A DNA stretch of 7,805 nt, from positions 1 through 7,805 of the forward strand of contig CAKTFD010000102.1 in NCBI GenBank assembly GCA_934553285.1. Reading direction: 5' to 3'. Each line of letters starts with the position of its first letter. The first letter of the stretch is position 1. A model generated the notes under the pieces. That model was not told where the DNA came from and searched no databases. It saw only the letters and a list, made by a program, of their open reading frames with translations. A program made the position numbers and the translations under genes. Origin of the DNA: an uncultured Faecalibacterium sp. (GTDB lineage: Bacteria > Bacillota > Clostridia > Oscillospirales > Ruminococcaceae). This document shows, piece by piece, positions 1 to 5,615 of this stretch.

Positions 1-21
1 TTATCGAAAGGATCGTTCCCC

Positions 22-1317
22 ATGCGAGTTTGTTTTTATACCCTCGGCTGCAAGGTCAACCTGAACGAGACCGGCGCACTGGAGCAGCTGTTCCGTTCCC
101 ACGGCTTTACCATTGCGCAGGAAGGCGAGGCCGCAGATGTGTTCATCGTGAACAGCTGCACCGTGACCAACTTTGGCGACCAGAAGAGCCGCAAGTGGCT
201 GCGCCGGAAAAAGCGCGAGAACCCCGGCGCCGTTACCGTACTGACCGGCTGCTATCCGCAGGCATTTCCGGAGGAAGCCGCACAGTTCCTGGAAGCTGAC
301 CTTGTGTGCGGCAACGGCGACCGCAAGGCCATCCTGGAAAATGTGCAAAAGCTGCTGGACGGCCACGAGCGCATCGTAGCCATTGCCCCGCACCAGCGCG
401 GCGAACAGTTCGAGGAGCTGCCGGTGGAGCGGTTCGAGACCCACACCCGCGCCTTTATCAAGGTAGAGGACGGCTGCAACCGGCAGTGCGCCTACTGCGT
501 CATCCCCCGCGCCCGCGGGCCGGTGCGCAGCCGCGCCGAGGAGAGCATTCTGGCCGAGCTGCACCAGCTGGCCGCTGCGGGCTACCGCGAGGTGGTGCTC
601 AGCGCCATCTCCCTGCCCAGCTACGGGCTGGACACCGGCACGAACCTTGTGGAGCTGGTGGAAAAATGCGCCCAGGTGGAAGGCATCGAGCGCATCCGTC
701 TGGGCAGCCTGGACCCCGATATGCTCACCCCGGCGTTCATCGCCCGGCTGGCGGCGGTGGAAAAGCTCTGCCCGCAGTTCCACCTGAGCCTGCAGAGCGG
801 CTGCACCGCTACCCTGCGCCGGATGCGCCGGGTATACACCGCCGAGCAGTACGCCCAGGTAGTGGAGCAGATTCGCGCCGCCTACGGCAGCCGCCCGGTC
901 AGCTTTACCACCGACTGCATCTGCGGCTTCCCCGGCGAGAGCCTGGCGGATTTTGAGGAGAGCTGTGCATTTTTAAAGCGCATCGGCTTTTTAAAGGTTC
1001 ATGTGTTCCCCTACTCCCGCCGCAGCGGCACCCCGGCCTACGATTTTCCGGATCAGGTGCACGAGCGGGAAAAGCAGGAGCGCAGCCGCCGGATGAACGC
1101 AGTGGCCGAGCAGGTGCGCTGCACCGCGCTGGCTGCGTTTGAGGGCACCGAGGACGAGGTGCTGCTGGAAACGCCCCTGTCCGGCACCCTGTTTACCGGC
1201 TACACCCGGCTGTACATCCCGGTGGTAGTCTCTGCCCCCGGCTGCGAGAGCGGGCAGATCGTGCGGGTAAAGCTGGGCAGCTATGATGGCGAGCGGGTGC
1301 GCGCAGCACTTTGCTGA
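22..1317 (+). CDS. mtaB: tRNA N6-threonylcarbamoyladenosine(37) C2-methylthiotransferase
   Basis: Radical-SAM methylthiotransferase that adds a methylthio group to C2 of t6A at position 37, next to the anticodon, giving ms2t6A in ANN-decoding tRNAs; cytosolic. The 431-residue length is normal for the family. The N-terminal UPF0004 domain carries the cluster cysteines C10 (in TLGCKVN), C46 (in NSCTVT) and C77 (in TGCYPQ). The radical-SAM triad is C152/C156/C159 in CNRQCAYC, followed by IPRARG. The region from about 365 to the end fits a TRAM RNA-binding domain. The TLGCKVN opening and the MtaB-like layout favour MtaB over MiaB or RimO. The start is chosen for AAAGGA at 7-12, nine bases ahead of ATG. 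The segment LSAISLPSYG (193-202) is a slightly divergent form of the family's LTGIxxxSYG motif. The upstream neighbour lies outside the window and the next gene has its own promoter. Confidence 0.95.
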   Translation: MRVCFYTLGCKVNLNETGALEQLFRSHGFTIAQEGEAADVFIVNSCTVTNFGDQKSRKWLRRKKRENPGAVTVLTGCYPQAFPEEAAQFLEADLVCGNGDRKAILENVQKLLDGHERIVAIAPHQRGEQFEELPVERFETHTRAFIKVEDGCNRQCAYCVIPRARGPVRSRAEESILAELHQLAAAGYREVVLSAISLPSYGLDTGTNLVELVEKCAQVEGIERIRLGSLDPDMLTPAFIARLAAVEKLCPQFHLSLQSGCTATLRRMRRVYTAEQYAQVVEQIRAAYGSRPVSFTTDCICGFPGESLADFEESCAFLKRIGFLKVHVFPYSRRSGTPAYDFPDQVHEREKQERSRRMNAVAEQVRCTALAAFEGTEDEVLLETPLSGTLFTGYTRLYIPVVVSAPGCESGQIVRVKLGSYDGERVRAALC

Positions 1318-1394
1318 AAATTTTTCATTTTACTTGTACATTCTGTGCATCCGCATGAATACAATAAAAATTTAACGATTTTTGTGTTTTTCCC

Positions 1395-1423
1395 TTTTCA
1401 TATGCACCGCTTTATGTTAAAAT
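1395..1423 (+). promoter_or_regulatory. Predicted promoter of the hydrogenase gene
   Basis: TTTTCA at 1395-1400 (4 of 6 matches to the -35 consensus) and TAAAAT at 1418-1423 are separated by 17 bases, inside an AT-rich stretch (1318-1437) that contrasts with the GC-rich genes. Transcription would begin near 1430, giving a leader of about 135 nt. A second possible pair, TTGTAC (1334-1339) and TACAAT (1360-1365), has a poor 20-base spacing. Confidence 0.5.
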
Positions 1424-1437
1424 GAAGATGGATTTAT

Positions 1438-1536
1438 CGGGTCCGGCGTGCTGTCTGCAATCAGCACGGTACCATCCGCACCCGTACAGCGCCGTTTTTC
1501 CATGCTCTGCACGCAGGGCATACGGCATCGTTTTTT
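1438..1536 (+). promoter_or_regulatory. Structured 5' leader of the hydrogenase mRNA, possible cis-regulatory RNA
   Basis: Seen directly: two consecutive imperfect hairpins. Hairpin A (1438-1484) pairs 1438-1442 with 1480-1484, then 1444-1446 with 1476-1478 after a C/C mismatch, then 1447-1453 with 1462-1468. It has a 7-nt bulge (1469-1475) and an 8-nt loop. Hairpin B (1491-1526) pairs 1491-1495 with 1522-1526 and 1502-1510 with 1513-1521 (one G-U), with a 6-nt bulge at 1496-1501. Six T residues follow at 1531-1536, and the ribosome binding site is at 1551-1557. The T run begins four bases after the stem, so this is not a textbook terminator. It could be an attenuator, a ligand-sensing leader or a stability element. 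I do not recognise it as a named class; the folding is by eye. Confidence 0.4.
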
Positions 1537-1564
1537 GGTCGTTTCAAAGCAAGGAGAGATTGGA

Positions 1565-3118
1565 ATGAGTTTCAGAGGAATCAATACCACGGTCATCCAG
1601 ATCCGCCGCCAGGTGTTTACCGAGGTCGCCCGTATGGCTTACGCCAACGTCAAGGGCGAGCAGGCCAACCACCTGATGCGCAAGATCCCCTACACCATCA
1701 TCCCCGGTGAGGAAGGCAAGCTGCGCAAGGATATCTTCCTGGAGCGCGCCATCGTTGAAGAGCGCGTGCGCCTGGCCATGGGCCTGCCCACCCGCCGCAT
1801 GGACGAGCACAACAGCGTGGTCTCCGGCCTGGAGGACGCTTCCATTGCCGATAAGTATTACGATCCCCCGCTGGTGAACGTGGTCAAGTTTGCCTGCAAC
1901 CGCTGCCCCGAAAAGCTGGTCAAAGTTTCTGACCTGTGCCAGGGCTGCCTTGCACATCCCTGTATGGAAGTGTGCCCCAAGAAGGCCATCACCTGGGAGA
2001 GCGGCCGTTCCATCATCGATCAGGAAAAGTGCATCAAGTGCGGCCGCTGCGCCACCGTGTGCCCCTACAACGCCATCGTCAAGACCGAGCGCCCCTGCGC
2101 TGCAGCCTGCGGCATGGGTGCCATCCACTCCGATGAGCTGGGCCGTGCCGAGATCGACTACAGCAAGTGCGTTTCCTGCGGGCAGTGCCTGGTCAACTGC
2201 CCCTTCGGCGCCATTGCCGACAAGGGCCAGATCTACCAGCTGATCCAGGGCTTCAACCGCGGCGACCGTATCTACGCACTGGTGGCTCCCGCCTTTATCA
2301 ACCAGTTCCCCTCCCTGGCTTCCACCGGCAAGCTGAAAGCTGCCCTGAAAGCCGTCGGCTTCTGCGATGTGGTAGAGGTTGCCATCGGTGCCGACCTGTG
2401 CACCGTGGACGAAGCACACGACTTCCTGGAGGAAGTGCCCGAGAAGCTGGACTTCATGGCTACCTCCTGCTGCCCGGCCTGGAGCATGATGGCCAAGACC
2501 GCATTCCCCGGCCTTGCCAAGAACATCTCCATGACCATGACCCCCATGGTATTCACCGCCCGCATGATGAAGCAGGCCGACCCCGATGCACGTATGTGCT
2601 TCATCGGACCCTGCGCTGCCAAAAAGCTGGAGGCTTCCCGCCGCACCATCCGCTCTGATGTGGACTTTGTGCTGACCTTTGAAGAGCTGGCCGGCATCAT
2701 CGAGGCCAAGGATCTGGATCTGGATACGCTGGAAGTGGATCCTGCCGAGATGGATCTGTGCTATGCATCCGCTGCAGGCCGTGGCTTTGCACAGTCCGGC
2801 GGCGTGGCCAAGGCCGTTGCTGATAAGATCAAGGAATGGCACCCCGATATGGATGTGAAGATCGCCTCCGCACAGGGCCTGGCCGAGTGCAAGAAGCTGC
2901 TGATGCTGGCAAAGGCCGGCAAGTACAACGGCTACCTGCTGGAAGGCATGGGCTGCCCGGGCGGCTGCATTGGCGGCGCAGGCACCATTGCCGACCCCGT
3001 GCGCACCGCTGCTGTGCTGAACAAGTACGTGAAGGATGCCGAGTTTACCGACCCCGAGCAGAGCGCCTTTATGTCCAACATCCACATGCTCAAGGACGAC
3101 CCCAATTTTGAGGGCTGA
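1565..3118 (+). CDS. [FeFe] hydrogenase, group B type, with N-terminal ferredoxin-like iron-sulfur region
   Basis: A cytosolic [FeFe] hydrogenase that would interconvert protons and H2 using electrons from ferredoxin-type carriers. The 517 residues carry a cysteine-rich N-terminal region: C111/C114, C125/C128/C133/C137, C156/C159/C162/C166, C178/C182 and C202/C205/C208/C212. At least two of these runs are canonical [4Fe-4S] motifs. The H-cluster domain follows with L1 TSCCPAW (300-306; C302 the presumed proton-relay cysteine, C303 a cluster ligand), L2 GPCAAKK (348-354, ligand C350) and L3 EGMGCPGGC (460-468, ligands C464 and C468). Gly in place of the L2 Met of clostridial CpI-type enzymes and the extra N-terminal cysteines point to the B1/B3 group. 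ATG at 1565 is chosen because AGGAGAG lies just upstream; a GTG 39 codons earlier would run through the structured leader. No HydE/F/G maturase or partner subunit is present, so it appears monocistronic and monomeric. The physiological direction of group B enzymes is poorly known. Confidence 0.92.
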   Translation: MSFRGINTTVIQIRRQVFTEVARMAYANVKGEQANHLMRKIPYTIIPGEEGKLRKDIFLERAIVEERVRLAMGLPTRRMDEHNSVVSGLEDASIADKYYDPPLVNVVKFACNRCPEKLVKVSDLCQGCLAHPCMEVCPKKAITWESGRSIIDQEKCIKCGRCATVCPYNAIVKTERPCAAACGMGAIHSDELGRAEIDYSKCVSCGQCLVNCPFGAIADKGQIYQLIQGFNRGDRIYALVAPAFINQFPSLASTGKLKAALKAVGFCDVVEVAIGADLCTVDEAHDFLEEVPEKLDFMATSCCPAWSMMAKTAFPGLAKNISMTMTPMVFTARMMKQADPDARMCFIGPCAAKKLEASRRTIRSDVDFVLTFEELAGIIEAKDLDLDTLEVDPAEMDLCYASAAGRGFAQSGGVAKAVADKIKEWHPDMDVKIASAQGLAECKKLLMLAKAGKYNGYLLEGMGCPGGCIGGAGTIADPVRTAAVLNKYVKDAEFTDPEQSAFMSNIHMLKDDPNFEG

Positions 3119-3141
3119 GCTGTTTTGACCTGAACACCCCC

Positions 3142-3180
3142 AGAGGGCCGCTGCACATTGCCTGGTGCAGCGGCCCTTTC
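3142..3180 (+). terminator. Intrinsic terminator after the hydrogenase gene
   Basis: A perfect 12-bp GC-rich stem (3145-3156 with 3165-3176) with an 8-nt loop, followed by TTTC. The weak AGA/TTT flanks extend the stem slightly. It starts 26 bases after the stop codon. The short T tail is the only weakness. Confidence 0.85.
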
Positions 3181-3242
3181 ATCATACTTTCCACATTATG
3201 TGACGGTTTCGCAACATTTTTGTGAAAAACTGCCAATGTGCA

Positions 3243-3271
3243 TTGACAAGGCCGCAGGGGCATGTTATGTT
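3243..3271 (+). promoter_or_regulatory. Promoter P1 of the secreted-protein gene
   Basis: Perfect -35 TTGACA (3243-3248), 17-base spacer, then -10 TATGTT (3266-3271) preceded by TGT, forming an extended -10. This is among the best promoter matches in the window. Transcription would start near 3278, inside the second TTGACA box. Confidence 0.65.
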
Positions 3272-3275
3272 AGTA

Positions 3276-3304
3276 TTGACAAATCGTTACAGATAGGGCA
3301 TTAT
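3276..3304 (+). promoter_or_regulatory. Possible second promoter P2, or repeated regulator site
   Basis: A second perfect TTGACA (3276-3281), 17 bases before CATTAT (3299-3304, 4 of 6 to the -10 consensus). It repeats the 8-mer ATTGACAA of P1 exactly 33 bp downstream, about three helical turns. It is either a tandem promoter or a direct-repeat operator. Which of the two is not decidable from sequence. Confidence 0.4.
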
Positions 3305-3353
3305 TTACTCTGTTTCACCATGCCGCACCTGCGGCAGGAAAGGATGAGGATCT

Positions 3354-3827
3354 ATGACCACGACCCTGAAACGCACCGGTGCCGCCCTGCTTACCCTGCT
3401 GATGCTCTGCATGTTTACGCTGGGTGCTGCCGCCGCAGCCAATATCCCCGTGGGTGTAAAGTTCTGGAAGGAAAAGAGCGATAAGGAGTCCATGGCCAAC
3501 AGCGGTATCGATTCTGACCGCGAGGCCACCCTTACCCGCCAGGCCAATGGCACCTATACCCTGACCCTACCCGTCAAACAGGTCTCCAAGCTGAACGTTA
3601 CCGGCTGCCTGATCGGCCTGACCATCGGAGATGTGAGCTATACCGGCACCCTGACCGGTGATATCGCAAAAGGCAACGGCGTGCTGACCATCAAAAATCT
3701 GCCCGCCTCGGTGCTGACCGGCAGTGATGTGAACAACGCGCTGACCGTGACCTGCAATATCCAGATGGATCTGAGCCTGCTGGGCGAGATCAATACCACC
3801 GCCCGCATGTGCATCTGGGCAAAGTGA
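3354..3827 (+). CDS. Small secreted protein with a NEAT-like domain
   Basis: Exported 157-residue protein. Residues 1-29 form a signal peptide: basic KR at 6-7, hydrophobic core about 10-23, and an alanine-rich end allowing signal-peptidase I cleavage near A29. The mature part (about 128 residues) is predicted mostly beta strand. Its pattern VGVKFWKEKSDKESMAN (33-49), a middle GxLIGL-type strand, and an ARxxxxW-type last strand (150-155) resemble NEAT domains of Firmicute heme-uptake proteins. The C-terminal YxxxY heme-ligand motif of classical NEAT domains is absent. There is no LPXTG, lipobox or transmembrane anchor, so it is probably released. Cysteines at 85, 134 and 153 leave an odd count. 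Start: AAAGGA at 3339-3344, nine bases before ATG, with a 6-bp hairpin (3321-3336) directly ahead. Monocistronic, with its own promoters and terminator. The gene is real; the family call is inference from pattern. Confidence 0.75.
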   Translation: MTTTLKRTGAALLTLLMLCMFTLGAAAAANIPVGVKFWKEKSDKESMANSGIDSDREATLTRQANGTYTLTLPVKQVSKLNVTGCLIGLTIGDVSYTGTLTGDIAKGNGVLTIKNLPASVLTGSDVNNALTVTCNIQMDLSLLGEINTTARMCIWAK

Positions 3828-3836
3828 CTGTACGAT

Positions 3837-3876
3837 AACAGGAGCGCCGTTCCACCCGGGACGGCGCTCCTGTTGT
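3837..3876 (+). terminator. Terminator between convergent genes
   Basis: A stem of 14 perfect pairs (3837-3850 with 3861-3874), extended by U-G and two C-G pairs to a tetraloop at 3854-3857, about 17 pairs in all. It is followed by TTGTT-like bases. It ends the secreted-protein gene and abuts the stop codon (3877-3879) of the convergent minus-strand gene, so it may stop transcription from both sides, although the minus-strand tail is not T-rich. Confidence 0.8.
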
Positions 3877-4083
3877 TCAGCAGTCCATATGCTTTTCCAC
3901 AAAGTCGGTGGCCATCCTGTCCAGCTGCATCACTGCGTTTTCGGCCCCTTTCATCACCTTGCGCACATTGCGGCGCATCTGGCGTTTGCTCTGGGTCGCC
4001 ATCATGGCACCCGCTGCGCCCAGCGCTGCACCGGCAGCCATCCCGACCACCATACCTGCGGCAGAATTTTCGCGCTGTTTCAT
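3877..4083 (-). CDS. Small glycine-zipper membrane protein, YtxH-like
   Basis: A 68-residue protein on the minus strand. Residues 8-29 form one hydrophobic segment rich in Gly and Ala (GxxxG spacing, for example GMVVGMAAGAALGAAG at 10-25). A strongly basic stretch follows (QSKRQMRRNVRKVMKG, 31-46), then an amphipathic helix with acidic and hydrophobic residues. This is the arrangement of YtxH-like small membrane proteins: one N-terminal membrane helix and a cytoplasmic helical tail. Function unknown. ATG at 4083 is chosen because AAAGGAG lies nine bases upstream on this strand; the frame stays open to 4194, but that extension lacks such a site. The codon pattern and clear ribosome binding site argue for a true gene although it is short. 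It converges on the NEAT-like gene and diverges from pdxY. Confidence 0.7.
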   Translation of the reverse strand: MKQRENSAAGMVVGMAAGAALGAAGAMMATQSKRQMRRNVRKVMKGAENAVMQLDRMATDFVEKHMDC

Positions 4084-4158
4084 CCCGATATTCTCCTTTC
4101 CGGCCCCTGTAACAGGGCCTGCAGGGCTATTATTTCCGCAAAAGAATCCGGTATACGC

Positions 4159-4187
4159 TTTTTTTGTGCAGCAATTTGTGGTATACT
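4159..4187 (+). promoter_or_regulatory. Extended -10 promoter of the pdxY-trmL-degV operon
   Basis: TATACT (4182-4187) preceded by TGG gives an extended -10 element. The -35 region is only a T run (4159-4165). Transcription would begin near 4194, giving a leader of about 65 nt. The heptamer GGTATAC occurs here (4180-4186) and 30 bp upstream (4150-4156). Confidence 0.55.
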
Positions 4188-4258
4188 GTTGCATGATGTT
4201 TTTATGGGCCGTTGTGCGCTGCGGCGTGCACGGTATCCTGGCAAGGAGGTCTCCCTAT

Positions 4259-5107
4259 TTGCACAAACCCGTTGAACCAAAAAAGATCCTTTGCATCCAC
4301 GATCTGTCCGGCGTGGGCCGGTGCAGCCTTGCGGTGATCCTGCCGGTATTATCGGTCATGGGGTTCCAGCCGGTGGCGCTGCCCACGGTGGTGCTCTCCA
4401 CCCACACCGGCGGTTTTGGCACCCCCGCCCGGATGGACGGCAGCGCCTACGGCATGGCCGCGCTGGAGCACTACCACGCACTGGGTCTGCAGTTTGATTG
4501 TATCTATACCGGCTACCTGGGCGGTGAGGCGCAGGTAGCGCTGGCCGAAAAGGCCTTTGCTCTGTGGCCTGCCGCCCACAAGGTGGTAGACCCGGTGATG
4601 GGCGATAACGGCAAAGCCTATTCCACTGTCACCCCGGCACTGATCGAGCGTATCCGCAGCCTGTGCCGCGCAGCAGACCTGATCCTGCCCAACTACACCG
4701 AGGCGCAGCTGCTTTTGCAGCGGGAACCTGTGGCGGATGCGCTGGACGATGCCGCCGCCCAGGCGCTGGCAGATGACCTGCGCGAGCTGGCCCCCAATGC
4801 GGTGGTCACAGGCCTGCCAATGGGTAAGTACATCGGCTGTGCCGGCACCGGTGCCGACCGCTTCGTCATCAAAAAGCTGCATATCAGCCGCAGTTTTCCC
4901 GGCACCGGCGATCTGTACGGTGCCGTGCTGATCGGCTCGCTGCTACAGGGCAATGCCCTCAGCGCCGCTGCCGACAATGCGGCGGAGTTCGTATCGCTGG
5001 CCATCCAGGGCACCCCGTATGAACAGGATACCCGCTTTGGTGTATGGTTCGAGCCGCTGCTCCCCCGCCTGTGCCCCCTGCGGGAGGAACCGGAGGGCAT
5101 ACTATGA
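4259..5107 (+). CDS. pdxY: Pyridoxamine / pyridoxal kinase
   Basis: Cytosolic ATP-dependent kinase of the ribokinase/PfkB superfamily that phosphorylates B6 vitamers in the pyridoxal phosphate salvage pathway. The 282 residues match the usual length. Visible motifs are the N-terminal HDLSGVGRCSL (14-24), the substrate loop STHTGGFGT (47-55), DPVMGD (111-116), LPNYTEAQLL (143-152, a conserved family segment) and GTGD (215-218), whose Asp218 is the expected catalytic base. The start is TTG at 4259: AAGGAGG at 4243-4249 lies nine bases upstream, and the first residues lead straight into the family's N-terminal strand. The frame is open far upstream (to 3908), but that part is antisense to the small membrane protein and has no family similarity. 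First gene of a three-gene operon; its stop overlaps the trmL start by four bases (ATGA), suggesting translational coupling. The symbol pdxY is chosen over pdxK by family resemblance. Confidence 0.9.
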   Translation: MHKPVEPKKILCIHDLSGVGRCSLAVILPVLSVMGFQPVALPTVVLSTHTGGFGTPARMDGSAYGMAALEHYHALGLQFDCIYTGYLGGEAQVALAEKAFALWPAAHKVVDPVMGDNGKAYSTVTPALIERIRSLCRAADLILPNYTEAQLLLQREPVADALDDAAAQALADDLRELAPNAVVTGLPMGKYIGCAGTGADRFVIKKLHISRSFPGTGDLYGAVLIGSLLQGNALSAAADNAAEFVSLAIQGTPYEQDTRFGVWFEPLLPRLCPLREEPEGIL

Positions 5108-5607
5108 GCAAACCGACCCTGAACATCGTTCTGGTGGAGCCGCGCATCCCCCAGAACACCGGCAACGTGGCGCGCACCTGCGCCTGCACTGCCTGCCGGC
5201 TGCATCTGGTAGGCCCCATGGGCTTTGCCATCGATGATAAAAAGCTCAAGCACGCCGGGCTGGACTACTGGCACTACCTGGATATCACCTATTACGATGG
5301 CCTAGCAGACTTTTTTGCCCGCAACAACGGCCCGTATTACTACTTTACCACCAAGGCACCCCAGCGCTACACCGATGTGCAGTACCCGGACGGTGCCTAT
5401 CTGGTATTTGGCCGGGAAGATGCCGGCCTGCCGGAAGCACTGCTTTCCGCCAACCAGGAGCACTGCATCCGGATGCCCATGCGGGATACCTGCCGCAGCC
5501 TGAATCTTTCCAACAGCGTGGCGGTGGGCGTGTACGAAGTGCTGCGGCAGTGGGATTTTCCGGAACTGCTGGACCACGGCCACCTACGAGACTATGAATG
5601 GAAATGA
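5104..5607 (+). CDS. trmL: tRNA (cytidine(34)-2'-O)-methyltransferase
   Basis: SPOUT-class methyltransferase that methylates the ribose 2'-OH of wobble nucleotide 34 in certain leucine tRNAs, using S-adenosylmethionine; it works as a dimer with a trefoil knot. The 167 residues carry the three SPOUT motifs: VEPRIPQNTGNVART (11-25) at the N-terminus, YLVFGREDAGLP (99-110) and RSLNLSNSVAVGVYE (131-145) forming the knot and cofactor pocket. The compact length without an RNA-binding extension fits TrmL rather than TrmH or RlmB. ATG at 5104 overlaps the pdxY stop and is preceded by GGAGG at 5092-5096; the reading frame is open another 20 codons upstream, inside pdxY, with no good site. DegV follows after eight bases, so this is the middle gene of the operon. 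Confidence 0.93.
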   Translation: MSKPTLNIVLVEPRIPQNTGNVARTCACTACRLHLVGPMGFAIDDKKLKHAGLDYWHYLDITYYDGLADFFARNNGPYYYFTTKAPQRYTDVQYPDGAYLVFGREDAGLPEALLSANQEHCIRMPMRDTCRSLNLSNSVAVGVYEVLRQWDFPELLDHGHLRDYEWK

Positions 5608-5615
5608 GGGACATT

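Noticed and set aside
1..783. Open frame on the minus strand across the first half of mtaB
   Set aside because: It is antisense to conserved radical-SAM coding sequence, runs off the window, and has no ribosome binding site or recognisable domain.
1304..1325. Weak terminator at the end of mtaB: CAGCA/TGCTG stem then AAAATTTTT
   Set aside because: The stem has only five pairs with a three-base loop, overlaps the stop codon and is separated from the T run by four A residues. It may slow polymerase but is not a convincing terminator.
1448..1564. GTG start extending the hydrogenase by 39 residues
   Set aside because: The codons run through the paired leader, there is no ribosome binding site, and the residues do not look like the family's N-terminus, whereas ATG at 1565 has AGGAGAG directly ahead.
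1544..3085. Long open frame (513 codons) on the minus strand across the hydrogenase gene
   Set aside because: It is the shadow of a GC-rich gene with C/G-ending codons. The translation is low-complexity (His, Gly, Ala, Gln rich) with no recognisable domain, and the plus strand encodes a clear hydrogenase.
3158..3484. Plus-strand frame of 108 codons starting inside the hydrogenase terminator
   Set aside because: It runs through the terminator, the promoters and out of frame into the signal-peptide gene, and has no ribosome binding site.
4084..4194. 37-codon N-terminal extension of the small minus-strand protein
   Set aside because: No ribosome binding site precedes the upstream ATG, while AAAGGAG precedes the ATG at 4083. 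The extension also includes the GGCCC inverted repeat.
3908..4258. 117-codon N-terminal extension of pdxY
   Set aside because: It is antisense to the small membrane protein and crosses the pdxY promoter. The family N-terminus begins right after the TTG at 4259.
5598..5615. Earlier ATG for degV inside trmL
   Set aside because: The family begins with the short MSKIAILTDSS form, and GAGGG is suitably placed only for the ATG at 5616.
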